This document shows, in pieces, positions 20,940 to 32,496 of a DNA stretch of 64,000 bases. Numbering within the stretch: position 1 is the first letter of the stretch; every line of letters starts with the position of its first letter. Where the stretch lies: positions 186,001 to 250,000 of the forward strand of contig FMBT01000311.1 in assembly GCA_900095095.1 (NCBI GenBank), in the 5' to 3' direction. The notes beneath the pieces are model-generated. The model was not told where the DNA came from and did no database searches. It saw only the letters and a list, made by a program, of their open reading frames with translations. Made by a program: the position numbers and the translations under genes. The stretch is from Fragilariopsis cylindrus CCMP1102 (lineage: Eukaryota; Bacillariophyta; Bacillariophyceae; Bacillariales; Bacillariaceae).

Positions 20940-21793
20940 TCTTAATATATAAATATATATATAGTTTAAAAAGCGAGCTGGAAGAGAACACATCATTAAT
21001 AGAACTACTAGTAGTAGCTAGATGCAAATTGTATGGCATACGTCGAATACGGTATAATGGCTTTTCCATTTAGTACTACATTTCTCCACGGGATTGATCT
21101 CTACTGTATTAACAATGAAACAAATAGTCGAATCCATACAATTGTACTATTAAGATTACAACACTCCTCGTTAATCGATGCTCTGTTACTCATGCTTTTG
21201 CTGTCGTCTCGTGTTACAGTCTGTAAAAAAATCAATGCGCTAATTAAACTAGCTCGCAGGGTTATTAAATCTTTTTTTCACCTTTATCCGGCGTAAAACT
21301 ATCTCTCCTTTTTTTGGCGGGCTAGCTAGTATTAAAAAGATAGCATTTTCGTACTTTGTAGAACAGAATGAATTCTTTTTCTAGGTCACAGGTAGAGAGT
21401 GGTGGGTTAAGCTACTGAGGTTACATGCAGCACAAATTCTACGTGATATTTATTTTAGGACAGACAGACAGACAAGGAAAGCGCGCGTTGTTCGAGGAGC
21501 GGCGAATATATTCATATCCGTTTCGCTGTCACGGTGTGTCAGTTGGTGTTACAATGGAGATTAGCATCATAAAACCACAGAAGAGAAAAATAGAGAATTG
21601 ATGGTTTATCTGTTTGGTTTTATCTGTTTCTGAAGCAATAATGTCGTCTAGTAACGCTAGTGTATTCTATGTGTTGAAAAGGACAAAAGGTCTTACAATC
21701 GTCATAAAAAATTGTTTAGCAACTTGAAAACGACAACTTCGATCGAACGTTTATAATTCAGTCATATCAAAATAAGTTAAGAAATCACTAACG
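20940..21793. other. Intergenic spacer
   Basis: About 850 nt between co-directional genes. An 87-codon plus frame near 21033-21296 looks non-coding in composition. Nothing else seen apart from a short (GACA)n tract near 21461. Confidence 0.4.
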
Positions 21794-22207
21794 ATGAGCA
21801 ACAACATATCGACGTATTGTGGAGCAGAACAGCTGGCATTAGGTGTCTTGATTTCGGCACAACCACTAACAATGAAAGAGACAATTCGGACTGGAAAGAC
21901 GAACAAGGGTTTACCATGTACCGGATGTGGAAAACGTGGATGGAATGTTTGTCATTTCAAGCATAAGCAGTATTCGGATCATGTGTTAAAAACGACGACG
22001 GTGACCCTTGCCAACGATAAACGTGTCGTCACAACCCTCGTCAAACTCGAATGTAAGGGCAATGGACCTTTAGTTGATGGATGGAACACGATGCAGGGCT
22101 ATCTTCCCTTCATCCCACCACGATCATCACGACCGTCACAGCCACAGCCACAGCCACACGCACACGTACAGCCAGATACTACCTTCTCGTCGTTTCAAAC
22201 ATTCTGA
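21794..22207 (+). CDS. Small protein with Cys cluster, unknown
   Basis: 137-residue ATG-initiated frame with good codon-like composition. It has a single CTGCGKRGWNVCHFKHKQYSDH segment in the middle, whose two Cys pairs/His could bind zinc, then a basic region and a Pro/Gln/His-rich tail (RPSQPQPQPHAHVQPD). No transit peptide or membrane span. The region around MEKETIRTGKTNKG is hydrophilic. I do not recognise a family. A frame on the same strand at 22081-22389 is a shadow. Confidence 0.55.
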   Translation: MSNNISTYCGAEQLALGVLISAQPLTMKETIRTGKTNKGLPCTGCGKRGWNVCHFKHKQYSDHVLKTTTVTLANDKRVVTTLVKLECKGNGPLVDGWNTMQGYLPFIPPRSSRPSQPQPQPHAHVQPDTTFSSFQTF

Positions 22208-22933
22208 GTTGTTGGTGTGGCAGAGATGATGCGATTCATCGTTTCCGTGCGTCGTCTCGAAGAAGGTGTGGTTGTTGGTATATTATACATGATCTACCAC
22301 AGTGCTTCCATGTTTCATCTCGAAAAATAAATAACAACGGATTCAATTTATGTTCAGTGAAAATAGTAGTGTATGTAAAAAATAAATAGATAGATAACGA
22401 AATTAGGACAAAAAGTAAACTGTGTATATATTCTTCTATTTGTTTATTACCGTACGGTAGCTAGTTAGCAGTTTATGATAAGGTTTCGTTATTATATATA
22501 ATACTGAACACGACACGACACGACACGACACGACACACGTTTGTCTCTGCCTAGGATGCGACCATGGCTATAACATAAAAAGGAGTATCATTAACATCAC
22601 AACTTTTTAAACAGCATACACTGTATAATAATAATAGTCATAGCTTTGACCTCCCCAATATAGGGCCCCTTTTGGTGACCCTCCATCGATCTATCAGTAA
22701 GAATCTGATCTGATAGCTCAGTTCTTTATCACGTACATAATCCGGTGTGGGGATTGATTTGATTGAACGAATGGATGATAATTCAATAATCCAGATACCG
22801 TCACCGGCACCCACACCGAACAAGATAAAATAAAATGAGGGCACCTGCCTTCCCATACATACATCATCACCGATAGATAGATACATCCACATCCACACAC
22901 ACACACACACACACACACACCAACACAAGGTAG
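22208..22933. repeat. Spacer with (CACGA)n and (CA)n microsatellites
   Basis: Contains a CACGA pentanucleotide array near 22508-22537 and a (CA)n tract near 22894-22920 that ends in CAACACAAGGTAG just before the orphan exon. Long minus-strand frames here come from the (CA)n tract. Confidence 0.55.
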
Positions 22934-23154
22934 GAAAATGTAACAAACCTGTTCGGTCCGGTAATAAATACCACACCGAACCAAACGGGATTGCTGAATA
23001 TTCCTTCCCCTATCACACCGTGGTTAAGCGATGACAATGAGGCTCAGAACAAAATCAACGCCGTTATCGGTACAAAGTTAGAGTTTAGTGGTGATGACGT
23101 TCACGCCATGAATGATTCTATGGTATATGCCATGTCTACGGCTTGCGGTTTTTA
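22934..23154 (+). CDS. Orphan coding-like exon (C-terminal part of an unknown protein)
   Basis: A 73-codon frame beginning just after an AG (TAG|GAAAATG) runs to TAA with a convincing protein composition: LLNIPSPITPWLSDDNEAQN, INAVIGTKLEFSGDDVHAMN and MVYAMSTACGF at the C-terminus. It lacks an ATG near its start, so it is probably a terminal exon whose upstream exon I cannot locate, or a gene relic. The AG at 22932-22933 fits a 3' splice site. The N-terminal part has NxT/NxS sites (NVTN, NTTPNQT), which would suit a secreted protein. Family not recognised. Confidence 0.4.
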
Positions 23155-23394
23155 AGATATATCCATCATTAATTCATTATACAGCATAACAGTTTTTTTT
23201 TCGCAAATCAGTATATGCTTAGCTATATTAAGGCATCTAGGAATATCAAGATATAAATACGATTCGATTACTTTTATTATCATCATTATTTTTCATTATG
23301 AGATGACGTTTAGTTTAAAAGTAGAGTGAGGATTATTACTCTAGCTAGTAGTTGATTATGACATATCGACGTTGAATCATTTTTTTCTTGTGAT
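23155..23394. other. Intergenic spacer
   Basis: Short AT-rich convergent spacer between the orphan exon and the GH28 gene; no feature seen. Confidence 0.4.
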
Positions 23395-25702
23395 TCAGCC
23401 TGACCGAGTCGCTGTTGAAGTACCATCGACCAACGATACTGTCGTGTTACTAGAACTAGTACTTGTACTAGAGTTACAAGTGGTACATTCACCCGAACAG
23501 GATACTGGTGGATAAACATTGGATATTGTTAAAGTACTTAAATCGATATGATTGCATCTCCAGTTCGCTTCACCATCCAATACACTTATATTCCTTAATG
23601 TTAGTCCCTGTAAACAATCTTCAGGTACACCTTGAATTTTTCCAGCAACACCAGCCGACATAACAGTAATATCTTCAAACGTTACATTCTTAAATATTGG
23701 TTTTCCTGACCTACCTTTTGATGGTGGTCCATTACCATAGGATAATCCTAACAACAATACTGATCCAGGCTGATGTGGATACATCCATGGCGTGGGACCA
23801 ATTTTACCCATAACGATACGTCGGATTGTTATATTTTCCATTGGTCCAGGATAATATCGATGACTCTTAAATTTAATTGCCCATGGACTTGTTACTGTAT
23901 AGGGATCACCAATTGTACTATCTTCAAAAAGTATATCATATATCCCACCAAATGTCGCTGAACCGATACACCAATTACGACTAACAATACGTAAATTCCT
24001 CATAGTGATATTCCGTGTCGGACTCATCATCGACGTTTCTTCGTTATGTCGTGGGTCTGCTGCTGTTAATGTTGCTGTTGACGACTTGTTGGAACTCTGT
24101 GTAATGGAACAACCATAACAATCAAAGAACGAGGAAAACAACACAGTATCACTCTTGTTGTGAGTATGATTGTCCATCTACGCAGTAAAGTGTACGAATG
24201 TAACTGGTAGGTACTAGAAGAGGATTGAATGCATTGAATAATGAGTACGCTGAATTACTTCAACAAAATTGATTCCACGTACCTTTATCGAAATCCCATC
24301 ATCACCCGTATCGATATAACATGAATCAATTAAAACGTTTTCACAACTATCTGGATCTAATCCATCAGTATTACCAACAGATCTTGGTGCTAATACAGTT
24401 AGATTTGTCATACTTATATTCTTTGATTGGAATGGATGGATGAACCAATTTGGTGAATTCCTTGCAGTAAATTTATCTAATTTTATATTTGTTGAATAGT
24501 AAAATTCAATAAGTTTTGGTCTCATCATATCTTTTGGTATTGTTTCATTATTTGGATTCATTTGTTTGCAGTACGATTGTGGTACTGGCATAGATCTAAA
24601 AAATAGAAGATAGAGTCAAGATTGAAGGAACAAAAATACGTGTATTAGTTAGTGTGGCATCGCAACAACATATTCATTTCATTTTTTTACGAAGGTATCA
24701 ATCCCAATCATTCACAAACAACGACGTAAAAATGCATTGAACATAGATAATACAATACAACGTTACGTACTTTGCTAGACACCACCATTTCCATCCTACT
24801 CCATCAATGATTGATAAGGATGAATCGTCACTGCTAAAGTCGTCGCTGTTATTGATATCATCGTCGTCATGACGAATAGCATGATTAAAATTAGCAAATA
24901 TACCTGGTGTATATCCTTTATTATCACCAGTAATTAATACATTATCAATATCATATCCAGATATTAATGCTCTCCACATTGCTCTTTTGTGTGTCAAATA
25001 TCCATTTGGTAACATGGGCACAATAGGATAATCCATTGGATTATTTGAACCATATATTGCGCTACCCCTACCTAGATGTAGTCTCATATTCGATCTCAAT
25101 AATATAGATCCTGTTAAGTAGTTCCCTGGTGGTACATATATAATAACAAAATTGTTAATATTGTTATTATTATTATTATTATTATTATTGTTGGTTGTAG
25201 TAGTAGTATATCTACTACTACTAGTGCATCTTTCATGACATGAATCGATCGTTGATTGGATTGCAATTGTATTTAATGTTGAATTATTGCCCACAGCACC
25301 ATAATCTCTAATAGAACAGCAGCAACCGCATTTTACATCATTATTGTTACTATTACTGTTACTGTTACTGTTATGGTTATTGTTAAAGAACGTTTCGGAC
25401 GATGGACAATTTGAGGACCAATAAGAACCGTAATTGTTATTGTGCTTATAATCATCAAAATCAAGACTATCATTAGCATTGTGGTCATCATTAGTAGGAG
25501 GACGAATTTGACGACTAAGATTATTATTGATCTCCAACCCTACTGTCGTCGCGTCAACAATTATTGGATCCCGATTATCCGATTTTGCCTCCTCCGCCAC
25601 TGCCACAACCGGCGGTGCCGCCGTTATCAACGCAACGATGAGAAGATTCAGGACAAGAACGACTCCATGCAGCCATAACCACGATGATGATGATGTTGTC
25701 AT
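23395..25702 (-). CDS. Secreted GH28 (polygalacturonase-like) glycosidase, two introns
   Basis: Exons 25702-24771, 24595-24283 and 24153-23395, joined by introns of 175 nt (GTACGT...TTTTAG, phase 2) and 129 nt (GTACGT...ACAAG, phase 0), give 667 residues. An in-frame ATG at 25747 exists, but 25702 is preferred because it starts a clean signal peptide (MTTSSSSWLWLHGVVLVLNL). GH28 parallel beta-helix landmarks: RDYGAVGNNSTLNTIAIQ, VPPGNYLTGSILL, SPNWFIHPFQSKN, NTDGLDPDSC and DTGDDGISIK (the NTD and DD catalytic motifs). The usual GHG motif is absent at its expected place (SRNWCIGSATFGG) and the RIK motif reads AIK (SPWAIKFKS). Low-complexity Asn/Ser inserts lie before the helix. Likely acts outside the cell on a uronic-acid or related polysaccharide; specificity unknown. 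Confidence 0.88.
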
Positions 25703-26228
25703 CTTAAAATAAATATGTATCATATGCACGCACAAACACACAGTCATGCGTACAATGTACAGTATGTGATGTTAGAAAACGAAGCAAAGAGTCGAGTCAA
25801 TCATGTAATCATGCAATCATGTGAAGAATCAATCAATCGACAAAAAGAACGAATATAAAACCAAAGATCGCAAAAATCTCGAACATCGCCTGGATTCGGA
25901 AAAAATCGAGCAGAAATAAAGAAATAACTCGTTTCCCCCCATTTTCCTCGGGAGTGGCGATAAACTACAGTACAGTACATCAAAAATACGTGTTCGCTTG
26001 ACGCGTCGATTCTTAGCCAATTATCTGACGGTAATAATTTTTGATAGAATCAAAACGGCTTATGGTGGCGAAGATCTCCTCATCAAAGCAACTTCTTCAT
26101 ATCTTACTAAGTTACGGTATCTCACTTTAGCACAAATAATATAACACAAAACGCACCTCTGTTGTTTGTTGAAAGATCCGAACCTCTTACATTTTTGTTC
26201 GTCGCAAGAAGAATAGAAGAATAGAAAG
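25703..26228. promoter_or_regulatory. Divergent intergenic region
   Basis: Between the GH28 and reductase starts, over 500 nt. Repeated ATCA words near 25798-25835; no firm promoter element identified. Confidence 0.4.
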
Positions 26229-27728
26229 ATGAGCGGAAAGAAAGTTGCTGGTATGTAATAGAGCTATGATCATGTTATGTTACGCTACGATGTCGATCCG
26301 TGTTGATGATATATTGATTGAGATGGAGAGTACTTGCCGGTATTTTCGAACAAATAATATTGTTTGAATTCTAGTAGTAGCTCACTCACTCACCCCCCCC
26401 CCCCCCTTCTACCGTACCCTTGCTTGCTTACATTTTCCAATATATTCAATATAAATATAATATAGTTACGGGTGCAAATGGATTCGTCGGTTCACATATT
26501 GTGATTGCATTATTAGAAGGTGGATATGATGTTGTTGGGGTTGTTCGTGATCCATCCAATATCGATAAAACCAAATTCTTACAAGATGAAGCAGATAAGT
26601 TAAAAGGAAATGATACTAGTAGTGGTAATTTATCATTCAAATCAGGTGATTTATTCATATCAGGTTCGTACGATGATGCATTTAATGATTGTTTTGGTGT
26701 TGTCCATACTGCAGCTATTGTGCAACTTGGTCATGTCGATAATGCTGAAGAGAAAGTTGTTAAACCAGCTGTACAGGGAACAATGAATGTACTGTCATCT
26801 ATTAAGAAAAATTCCAATACAATCAAAAGATTTTTGAATATTTCATCCGTCGCAGCGATTATTTCGGTTGACAAACCCATCGGTCATGTATTTGTAAGTT
26901 TATCGATGTAGGAATTATTGATATTTGATATTGATATGTGATTTCTAGTTATTGATTGGTTTTCCTTCATCCCACATCACTAACATTTTTATCTTATATT
27001 TATGCTCGATGCCACATCATGGTATTCAATAATGTATATGTATATATATACATATATATACATATATATACATATATATGCAGACTGAAGATGATTGGAA
27101 TACATGGAGTACAATTGAACGTGGTGATGCGTATGGGTATGCAAAAACAAAAGCAGAAAAAACGGTTTGGGACGATGAAGAATTACGTTCAAAAATTGAT
27201 GTTATTGCTTCATTTAATCCATCGGTTGTACTAGGGCCAGTATATACAAAAGATCATGCAACAAAAAGTTCTGCTGCATCGATATATTCTGTTATGACTG
27301 GTCGTACTTTGTTCGAAACAAACATTACATTTGTTGATGTTCGTGATATATGTAAGGGTGTACTTTGTGCATTTACAAAAGATAAGGTTACGGTGGATGG
27401 TAAACGATTCATTTTGAATGCAACAGATCCTATGCCATGTAGGACAGCATTAAATGATTATGTCAAAAAATCACATCCAGAAATACCTGGAGCAAAACTT
27501 TATATGAATGCAACGATTGCCAGTGTTGCGATTTGGTTAGGTCGTAACGTTTCCTTTTTAAGCAAGCCATTACAATATAATGAATTTTATGATAAATTCC
27601 TTCAACAACGAGGTAGTTATGATAATACTCGATCCAAAGATGTATTAGGTATCGGTTCCTATCGATCAATGGATGATACCTGTCGGGATACTGCTGAATC
27701 TATGAAACCGTTTATTGATAGTAAGTAG
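26229..27728 (+). CDS. Extended SDR, dihydroflavonol/cinnamoyl-CoA reductase-like, two introns
   Basis: Three coding exons: 26229-26250 (22 nt, MSGKKVA plus one base), 26466-26893 and 27084-27728. Introns of 215 nt (GTATGT, phase 1) and 190 nt (GTAAGT...TGCAG, phase 0, with a (TA)n stretch) join in frame to 364 residues. The tiny first exon supplies the start of the dinucleotide-binding strand, so the join reads MSGKKVAVTGANGFVGSHI, the classic TGxxGxxG NADP(H) motif. The catalytic Tyr-x-x-x-Lys is in GDAYGYAKTKAEK. VVHTAAIVQLG and SFNPSVVLGP also fit the DFR/CCR/anthocyanidin-reductase class. Diatom homologues reduce unknown ketone or aldehyde substrates; the family name should not imply flavonoids. 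Confidence 0.88.
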
Positions 27729-28436
27729 TACCTAGCGATGGCGACAAGGAAGGAAAATTGACGAACAAAATTGAACGAATTGAAGGATAGTGGGAACCGA
27801 AAAAATGATGGTGGAATATTCTTTATTCTCCCACTATGTATTCGTCTATGAATATGAATATAACATATATAACATATATAACATAATACATAAATGCATG
27901 TGCTGTTGATTATTATTATTATTTTATCGAACTGCAGTACTGCACTCCACGTCATTCAATTCCATTACATTCATCAAAATTTTATCAATAGTCATCCTCA
28001 TAAGCTTTTACTACCAACTATACATTGGGAATTGATGTTTCTTCTACATCGTCTCGAGGAGGAGACTATACCTAACTTGACTTTTGCGTAGAAAGTGCAT
28101 TCCGATGAAAGCTCTTCGAAGAAGCTACCGTCATTTTTCATTTAGTTTCAACAAAGCCATGATGATGATGATGATGATGATTGAATCCATTTGTGTTTGA
28201 TTGTGGTGTAACGTTAGTGTGGGAAAATGTCTAGCTAGTGTCGTATGTATTGAAGTTGACTTAAAAATGGATGCACAGTGTTGCAATGAGTTGATTCACT
28301 GTCGGCAGTCAGCATCATCAGTATCTTCTAGTATAGCCTACCGATTAATATACATGTCGTTTCGTTATTGTCGTATTCGTTGTCGTCATCGTCGTCGTCG
28401 TCGTTGGCAACTTTTTCCTCTTTATTTTTTTTTAAA
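27729..28436. other. Convergent spacer
   Basis: About 700 nt between convergent genes. Repeated ATAACATAT words near 27860-27885 and a GATGATGAT run near 28159. No convincing gene. Confidence 0.4.
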
Positions 28437-29150
28437 TCAAGCACCAGGAATAATTCCAAGTTCTGTAAGAAGAGATATACAACCACTAATCATCGATATG
28501 TGAAATTCTATTTCTGTTATTATAAAATTTTGTGCTTTTCCAGTTTCGTGCAGTACTATCAGTTCATTTATATCCAATAGATCTAAGTTTATATAGTTAT
28601 CATATAACATCGGTCCGATTCTACCTTCAATACATGCTACTGGACCATCACCATAATTAGTTCTGGGTTCAAAACCAATTCCACACATTTGTGGTTCTAA
28701 TTTATTTATGTCAATATCAGTATCAAATACATTACACATACCATGCAATGTGTTTGTATCGAATCGTTGGACAACCGTACCACCCAATCGCACTTCTAAT
28801 TTTGTGATCAAATTTAAAGGGAAAAAATTAGCAGTGTTCTTGTTCTTCGTCTTGTGAATGATCATTTTAACTTTCCAATATTGTTTATTCTCGCCTGAAT
28901 AATAACCATCTTTTAATGATGCATAGTAATAATGAGAATAATGGTCAGGTTGTTCACTGTTACTACCATCGTCCCTAATACCGCCACCACCATCGTCATC
29001 ATCACCAGTCATTGATATTTGTACAAGTAACCGTTCATCGTTACATGACTTTAATTTAGAGTTTAATTTATCAATTTCTTCTTTCATATTCGCTACAATT
29101 CCGTCTTTAAGCACAGCTGCCACGAACGGTGCGAGATCGGAAGCAGACAT
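28437..29150 (-). CDS. Diatom family protein starting MSASDLAPFVAAVL, unknown
   Basis: 237 residues, intronless, ATG start, no targeting signal. The N-terminus MSASDLAPFVAAVLKDGIVA is, from memory, shared by many diatom hypothetical proteins, followed by a short coiled-coil (MKEEIDKLNSKLKSCNDERL). The C-terminal part (LEVRLGGTVVQRFD, CIEGRIGPMLYDNYINLDLL, IITEIEFHISMISG) looks like a beta-rich domain. A conserved recognition helix plus coiled-coil is compatible with a protein-binding adaptor, but no function can be assigned. Confidence 0.6.
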   Translation of the reverse strand: MSASDLAPFVAAVLKDGIVANMKEEIDKLNSKLKSCNDERLLVQISMTGDDDDGGGGIRDDGSNSEQPDHYSHYYYASLKDGYYSGENKQYWKVKMIIHKTKNKNTANFFPLNLITKLEVRLGGTVVQRFDTNTLHGMCNVFDTDIDINKLEPQMCGIGFEPRTNYGDGPVACIEGRIGPMLYDNYINLDLLDINELIVLHETGKAQNFIITEIEFHISMISGCISLLTELGIIPGA

Positions 29151-29578
29151 ATTAATTAATTAATTAATTAGTATTCACCAGGAGATAAACAAAGAAACAG
29201 CTATCATTAATATAGTAGCATAGAGTTTTTCTAAAATCCATGTCTTCTATCTGAAGCCAAGTAGTGTTGCTGTTATTGGTGCTGTGATGTGATGATGTCG
29301 GAGATCCAAAAAAAATCTTATTTTTTGACGCCACAAATCATGCCATAGGGCACCTCGCGGTAAAACATCGCAAAAGAATTGCAGAACTCTTCAGAACCGC
29401 GCACGAAAACAATCCGGATAATTTTGCGTCTTGAGGACAACCTCTGCCTACAGTACTACTAGGAAGGGATTATCCGCAATCCGCATAGTCCACAGCTCAT
29501 ACTTTACTCTTACCCATAGTGCTGGATCTCTTCGTGAAACAAGAATTATTGTATTGGAAAAACAGAAAAGAGGAAGAA
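29151..29578. promoter_or_regulatory. Divergent intergenic region
   Basis: Between two divergent starts. A TTAAT repeat (TTAATTAATTAATTAATTA) sits directly upstream of the minus-strand gene at 29152-29170. Confidence 0.4.
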
Positions 29579-30061
29579 ATGATGATGCCGGTGACGATGA
29601 TGAAATATGATATTTATATTATTGCTGGAATTCTTCTGATGTGGTCCTCTCATTCGATCTCTGCCTTTCAAGCATCCTCCTCCTATCGATTTCGAATATC
29701 ATGTTGTGTTCGTCTAGAATTTTCGTCTTTAGGCAACAATTTCGGGGATAACAATGCTGGTCCCATTTTTCCGCCGTTGTCGTCCTTCAACGACGGTGAT
29801 GATGATGATGAGGATGAGGGTGGTACTACGACAGCTGCTGCTCCTGCTGCTGCCGCTACCGTCGTTGGAAGAAGCACCGAAGAAGAAGAAAAAGGACAAG
29901 CCAATACTAGATTTTCTGCATTCGCACCTGATCCTAACCTAGATGCAAATGATTTTCGTTTGCAACTCCGAGAAAATATGAAGGCTAACCTTGAACGGCG
30001 ACGAAATGCGGATCCTAATCGAGGAAATCAAATCGCAAAACATTATCTTGACAGTCTGTGA
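29579..30061 (+). CDS. Predicted plastid-targeted small protein, unknown
   Basis: A longer frame from 29519 exists, but the ATG at 29579 (MMMPVTMMKYDIYIIAGILL) gives a proper signal peptide, 160 residues. The peptide ends in SISAF|QASSSYRFR, an ASAF-type motif with Phe at the cleavage site followed by a basic Ser-rich transit peptide, the hallmark of diatom plastid import. The mature part is an Asp/Glu and Ala-rich linker, then a well-conserved-looking C-terminal helix (LQLRENMKANLERRRNADPN). No catalytic motif. Possibly a small plastid ribosome- or photosystem-associated protein; unknown. Confidence 0.65.
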   Translation: MMMPVTMMKYDIYIIAGILLMWSSHSISAFQASSSYRFRISCCVRLEFSSLGNNFGDNNAGPIFPPLSSFNDGDDDDEDEGGTTTAAAPAAAATVVGRSTEEEEKGQANTRFSAFAPDPNLDANDFRLQLRENMKANLERRRNADPNRGNQIAKHYLDSL

Positions 30062-30166
30062 GACTTCGCAAGCAGCAAACATAGACAAAACAAAACAATA
30101 CAATCAAAAACAAAAATATGATATATTATTGTGTTAACTTCTAAAAGAGGTGTTTATTTTTATCTC
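30062..30166. other. Short convergent spacer
   Basis: Tail-to-tail spacer of about 105 nt; an AATACAATCAAAA-rich tract likely holds poly(A) signals for both genes. Confidence 0.3.
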
Positions 30167-31786
30167 CTATGATATTTTCGTCAACTTTTTTGACCTCTTT
30201 TTCGAAACTTTTGTTAGTTCTAGTGCATCTTTTTCTGCCTTCGCTCTATACCTTCTTTGATTTTCTAGTTGTTTCTCATTTTGTCTTTCTAATGTATCCC
30301 CATCCATTAGTGCTGTCTTTTTCATATCAGATGGACTCATTACACCCCCACGTTCAACGTATTCAGTATACTCTCTAAATCTATTGTTATCTGTTTCCAT
30401 TAATATTTCTTCTTCTTCATCTTCTGTAGTTTTACCAGTATTTCTTTCATCTACCATACGTATTCCATCATATGGATATATTGGTTGTTGTCCCATCAAT
30501 CGTATCATATCAATATGAAAATCCATTGCAGTTAGTAAACCAGCATCACCATAGTCAAAATCAGGTTCAGATCCATCTGCCATTTTTCTATTTTGAAATT
30601 TTCCAACCCGTCGATGATTCTTATTAGGTAAATGGAATACATTTAATGTACCGAATGCATCTATCGGTATTACCTGTTGAATATTACATGCCTTTGGACC
30701 TTTCCCTGTTGGATAACCATACATCATAAATGAAGACATCCATACACGTTGTGTCGGTATATTTGGATGCATTCTAACATTAGCAAATTCACATCCTGGT
30801 CGATCCTTCCATGCTTTCAGTAGATACGGTGTCACTAAAAACATACCCTGATGATGATTATGCATTGATATATGTGTATCTTTCAATTGCGGATCACGAA
30901 CAGGATGGGATGCACCACCTTTGATTTTTTTTGATTTTGGAAATATTGGTTTATCCATATGTTCCCAATAAACACGTGTTACGTTCTGCGTTGAGTGTCG
31001 TGTATTGTCATCAATAACAACATTGGATGGAAAATTGTATTCATATCGTACAATGCCCACATTAAAATCTTGTGATTTATTTAGTCCCACTATATCAATA
31101 ACACGATCTGTTTCATCTATATAACTAGCAATTAATTTAGGCCGTACTATCATATCATCTTCTGTATATATAAATAGATCATAGTCATCAATTTTATCAT
31201 AAAATAAATATCGATGACAGTCTACTAAAAATAATCTCATTGAATATGGTTTCACAATTATTGTCATCGAAAATATAGAGGAAGATTCAATATCAGAATC
31301 GACATCGATATCGACATCAGTAGCAGCAGCCGCAGCTGCATCATGTTGTTGTTTTCGTCGTTGTCGTCTTCGACCTCGTTTACAGGATGGATTAATACGA
31401 TTATTCCATAAATCAATTAATGTGACGGGATAGGCATGGGTTGTATATATAACAATATCGATTTTTGATACAGAAGTAACACATAAATCTTGATAGGAAT
31501 CAATCACTTCTTCTAAATGTGGTATTTGACTAAAATCAAATGCTGTTATTGCTACTAATATACGTATCCCATCCAATGGACTACTGTTACCGTTGTTGCT
31601 ATTGTTGCTGCTGCCGTTATCGTTATCATTATTATATGCATCCAATGAGGAACGTATCGGATTGTTTTTATTAGTAGTATTGTCGTCGATAGTTTCTATA
31701 TCAGTGATAAACTTAATATTTATTGCAACAATAAATCCTAATGCAAATGCCAAAACTAATCGAAGTATTTTCTCTGAAAGCATCAT
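30167..31786 (-). CDS. Type II membrane glycosyltransferase-like protein
   Basis: The upstream frame begins at GTG; the first ATG is 31786 (MMLSEKILRLVLAFALGFIV), giving 539 residues with an N-terminal signal anchor, as in Golgi enzymes. The lumenal domain has RILVAITAFDFSQIPHLEEV and IDIVIYTTHAYPVTLIDLWN, then YDLFIYTEDDMIVRPKLIAS, where EDDM would be a DxD-like nucleotide-sugar/metal site. PYLLKAWKDRPGCEF and QRVWMSSFMMYGYPTGKGP follow. I do not recognise a CAZy family. The C-terminus is a basic KSKRKSKKL-like tail. Golgi glycosylation is a reasonable inference only. Confidence 0.6.
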   Translation of the reverse strand: MMLSEKILRLVLAFALGFIVAINIKFITDIETIDDNTTNKNNPIRSSLDAYNNDNDNGSSNNSNNGNSSPLDGIRILVAITAFDFSQIPHLEEVIDSYQDLCVTSVSKIDIVIYTTHAYPVTLIDLWNNRINPSCKRGRRRQRRKQQHDAAAAAATDVDIDVDSDIESSSIFSMTIIVKPYSMRLFLVDCHRYLFYDKIDDYDLFIYTEDDMIVRPKLIASYIDETDRVIDIVGLNKSQDFNVGIVRYEYNFPSNVVIDDNTRHSTQNVTRVYWEHMDKPIFPKSKKIKGGASHPVRDPQLKDTHISMHNHHQGMFLVTPYLLKAWKDRPGCEFANVRMHPNIPTQRVWMSSFMMYGYPTGKGPKACNIQQVIPIDAFGTLNVFHLPNKNHRRVGKFQNRKMADGSEPDFDYGDAGLLTAMDFHIDMIRLMGQQPIYPYDGIRMVDERNTGKTTEDEEEEILMETDNNRFREYTEYVERGGVMSPSDMKKTALMDGDTLERQNEKQLENQRRYRAKAEKDALELTKVSKKRSKKLTKIS

Positions 31787-32496
31787 ACTACGATAGGCTA
31801 ATATAATAATCACTTCCTACTACCGTACAGTGCGTCGTACTGTACTCAACGCACGTAATCTGTCTACTATACTAGTAACTGAATTGAATAATTCAATATA
31901 AGGGAAGAAAAGACCTACAGTATTTATTGCATATGGATTGTGCGCATCGATCGATCGATCGATTGATCAGACGAAGCAATGAATACTATGATGGATGCCA
32001 CAGTATGTTCGTTGCGTGCTATCTTGTACGTTACTTTGTTGTCGACGAGTTGTGATGTTTTTTGTTTTGGGTTGTTGCTGAATTGGTTGTTGCTTTTACA
32101 AATTGGTTTTCATTTTGTAAATGATCAATCTCAACGGTCACAAATAAAAGCCTGGTTCAGTCCGAGTAACTTACTTACTTAACGATCTCAGCTTGGTCCA
32201 CAAAACCTACCTTCTACACTCACTATTACTGTACCAAACCAATAATCTAAGCCCATCCGCTTAAAAAGATATGCCGAAAGAACATACTGAAAGATGAAAG
32301 CTCGTAAAAGTTTAAGTTACTGTAGTTCAGTTCACCAGCTTAGTTCTCTTATTCTATTAGCACATATTGAATATCATTCACTATTCACTCTAGTAGTATA
32401 GCCTTGCTAATAAGAATAGTCCTACGCGAGTCAACGCTTCTGTCATTATATTAAAGTAGTAGATTTTGAAGCCGTGCTGAGCAAAAAATACACAAG
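31787..32496. promoter_or_regulatory. Divergent intergenic region
   Basis: About 710 nt between divergent genes. A TCGA repeat (ATCGATCGATCGATCGATTGA) near 31948. A 67-codon Leu-rich plus frame at 31979 has no support. Confidence 0.4.

Noticed and set aside
22638-22984. Minus-strand ORFs with Val-Cys runs
   Set aside because: They are translations of a (CA)n microsatellite and run antisense to the better-supported orphan exon.
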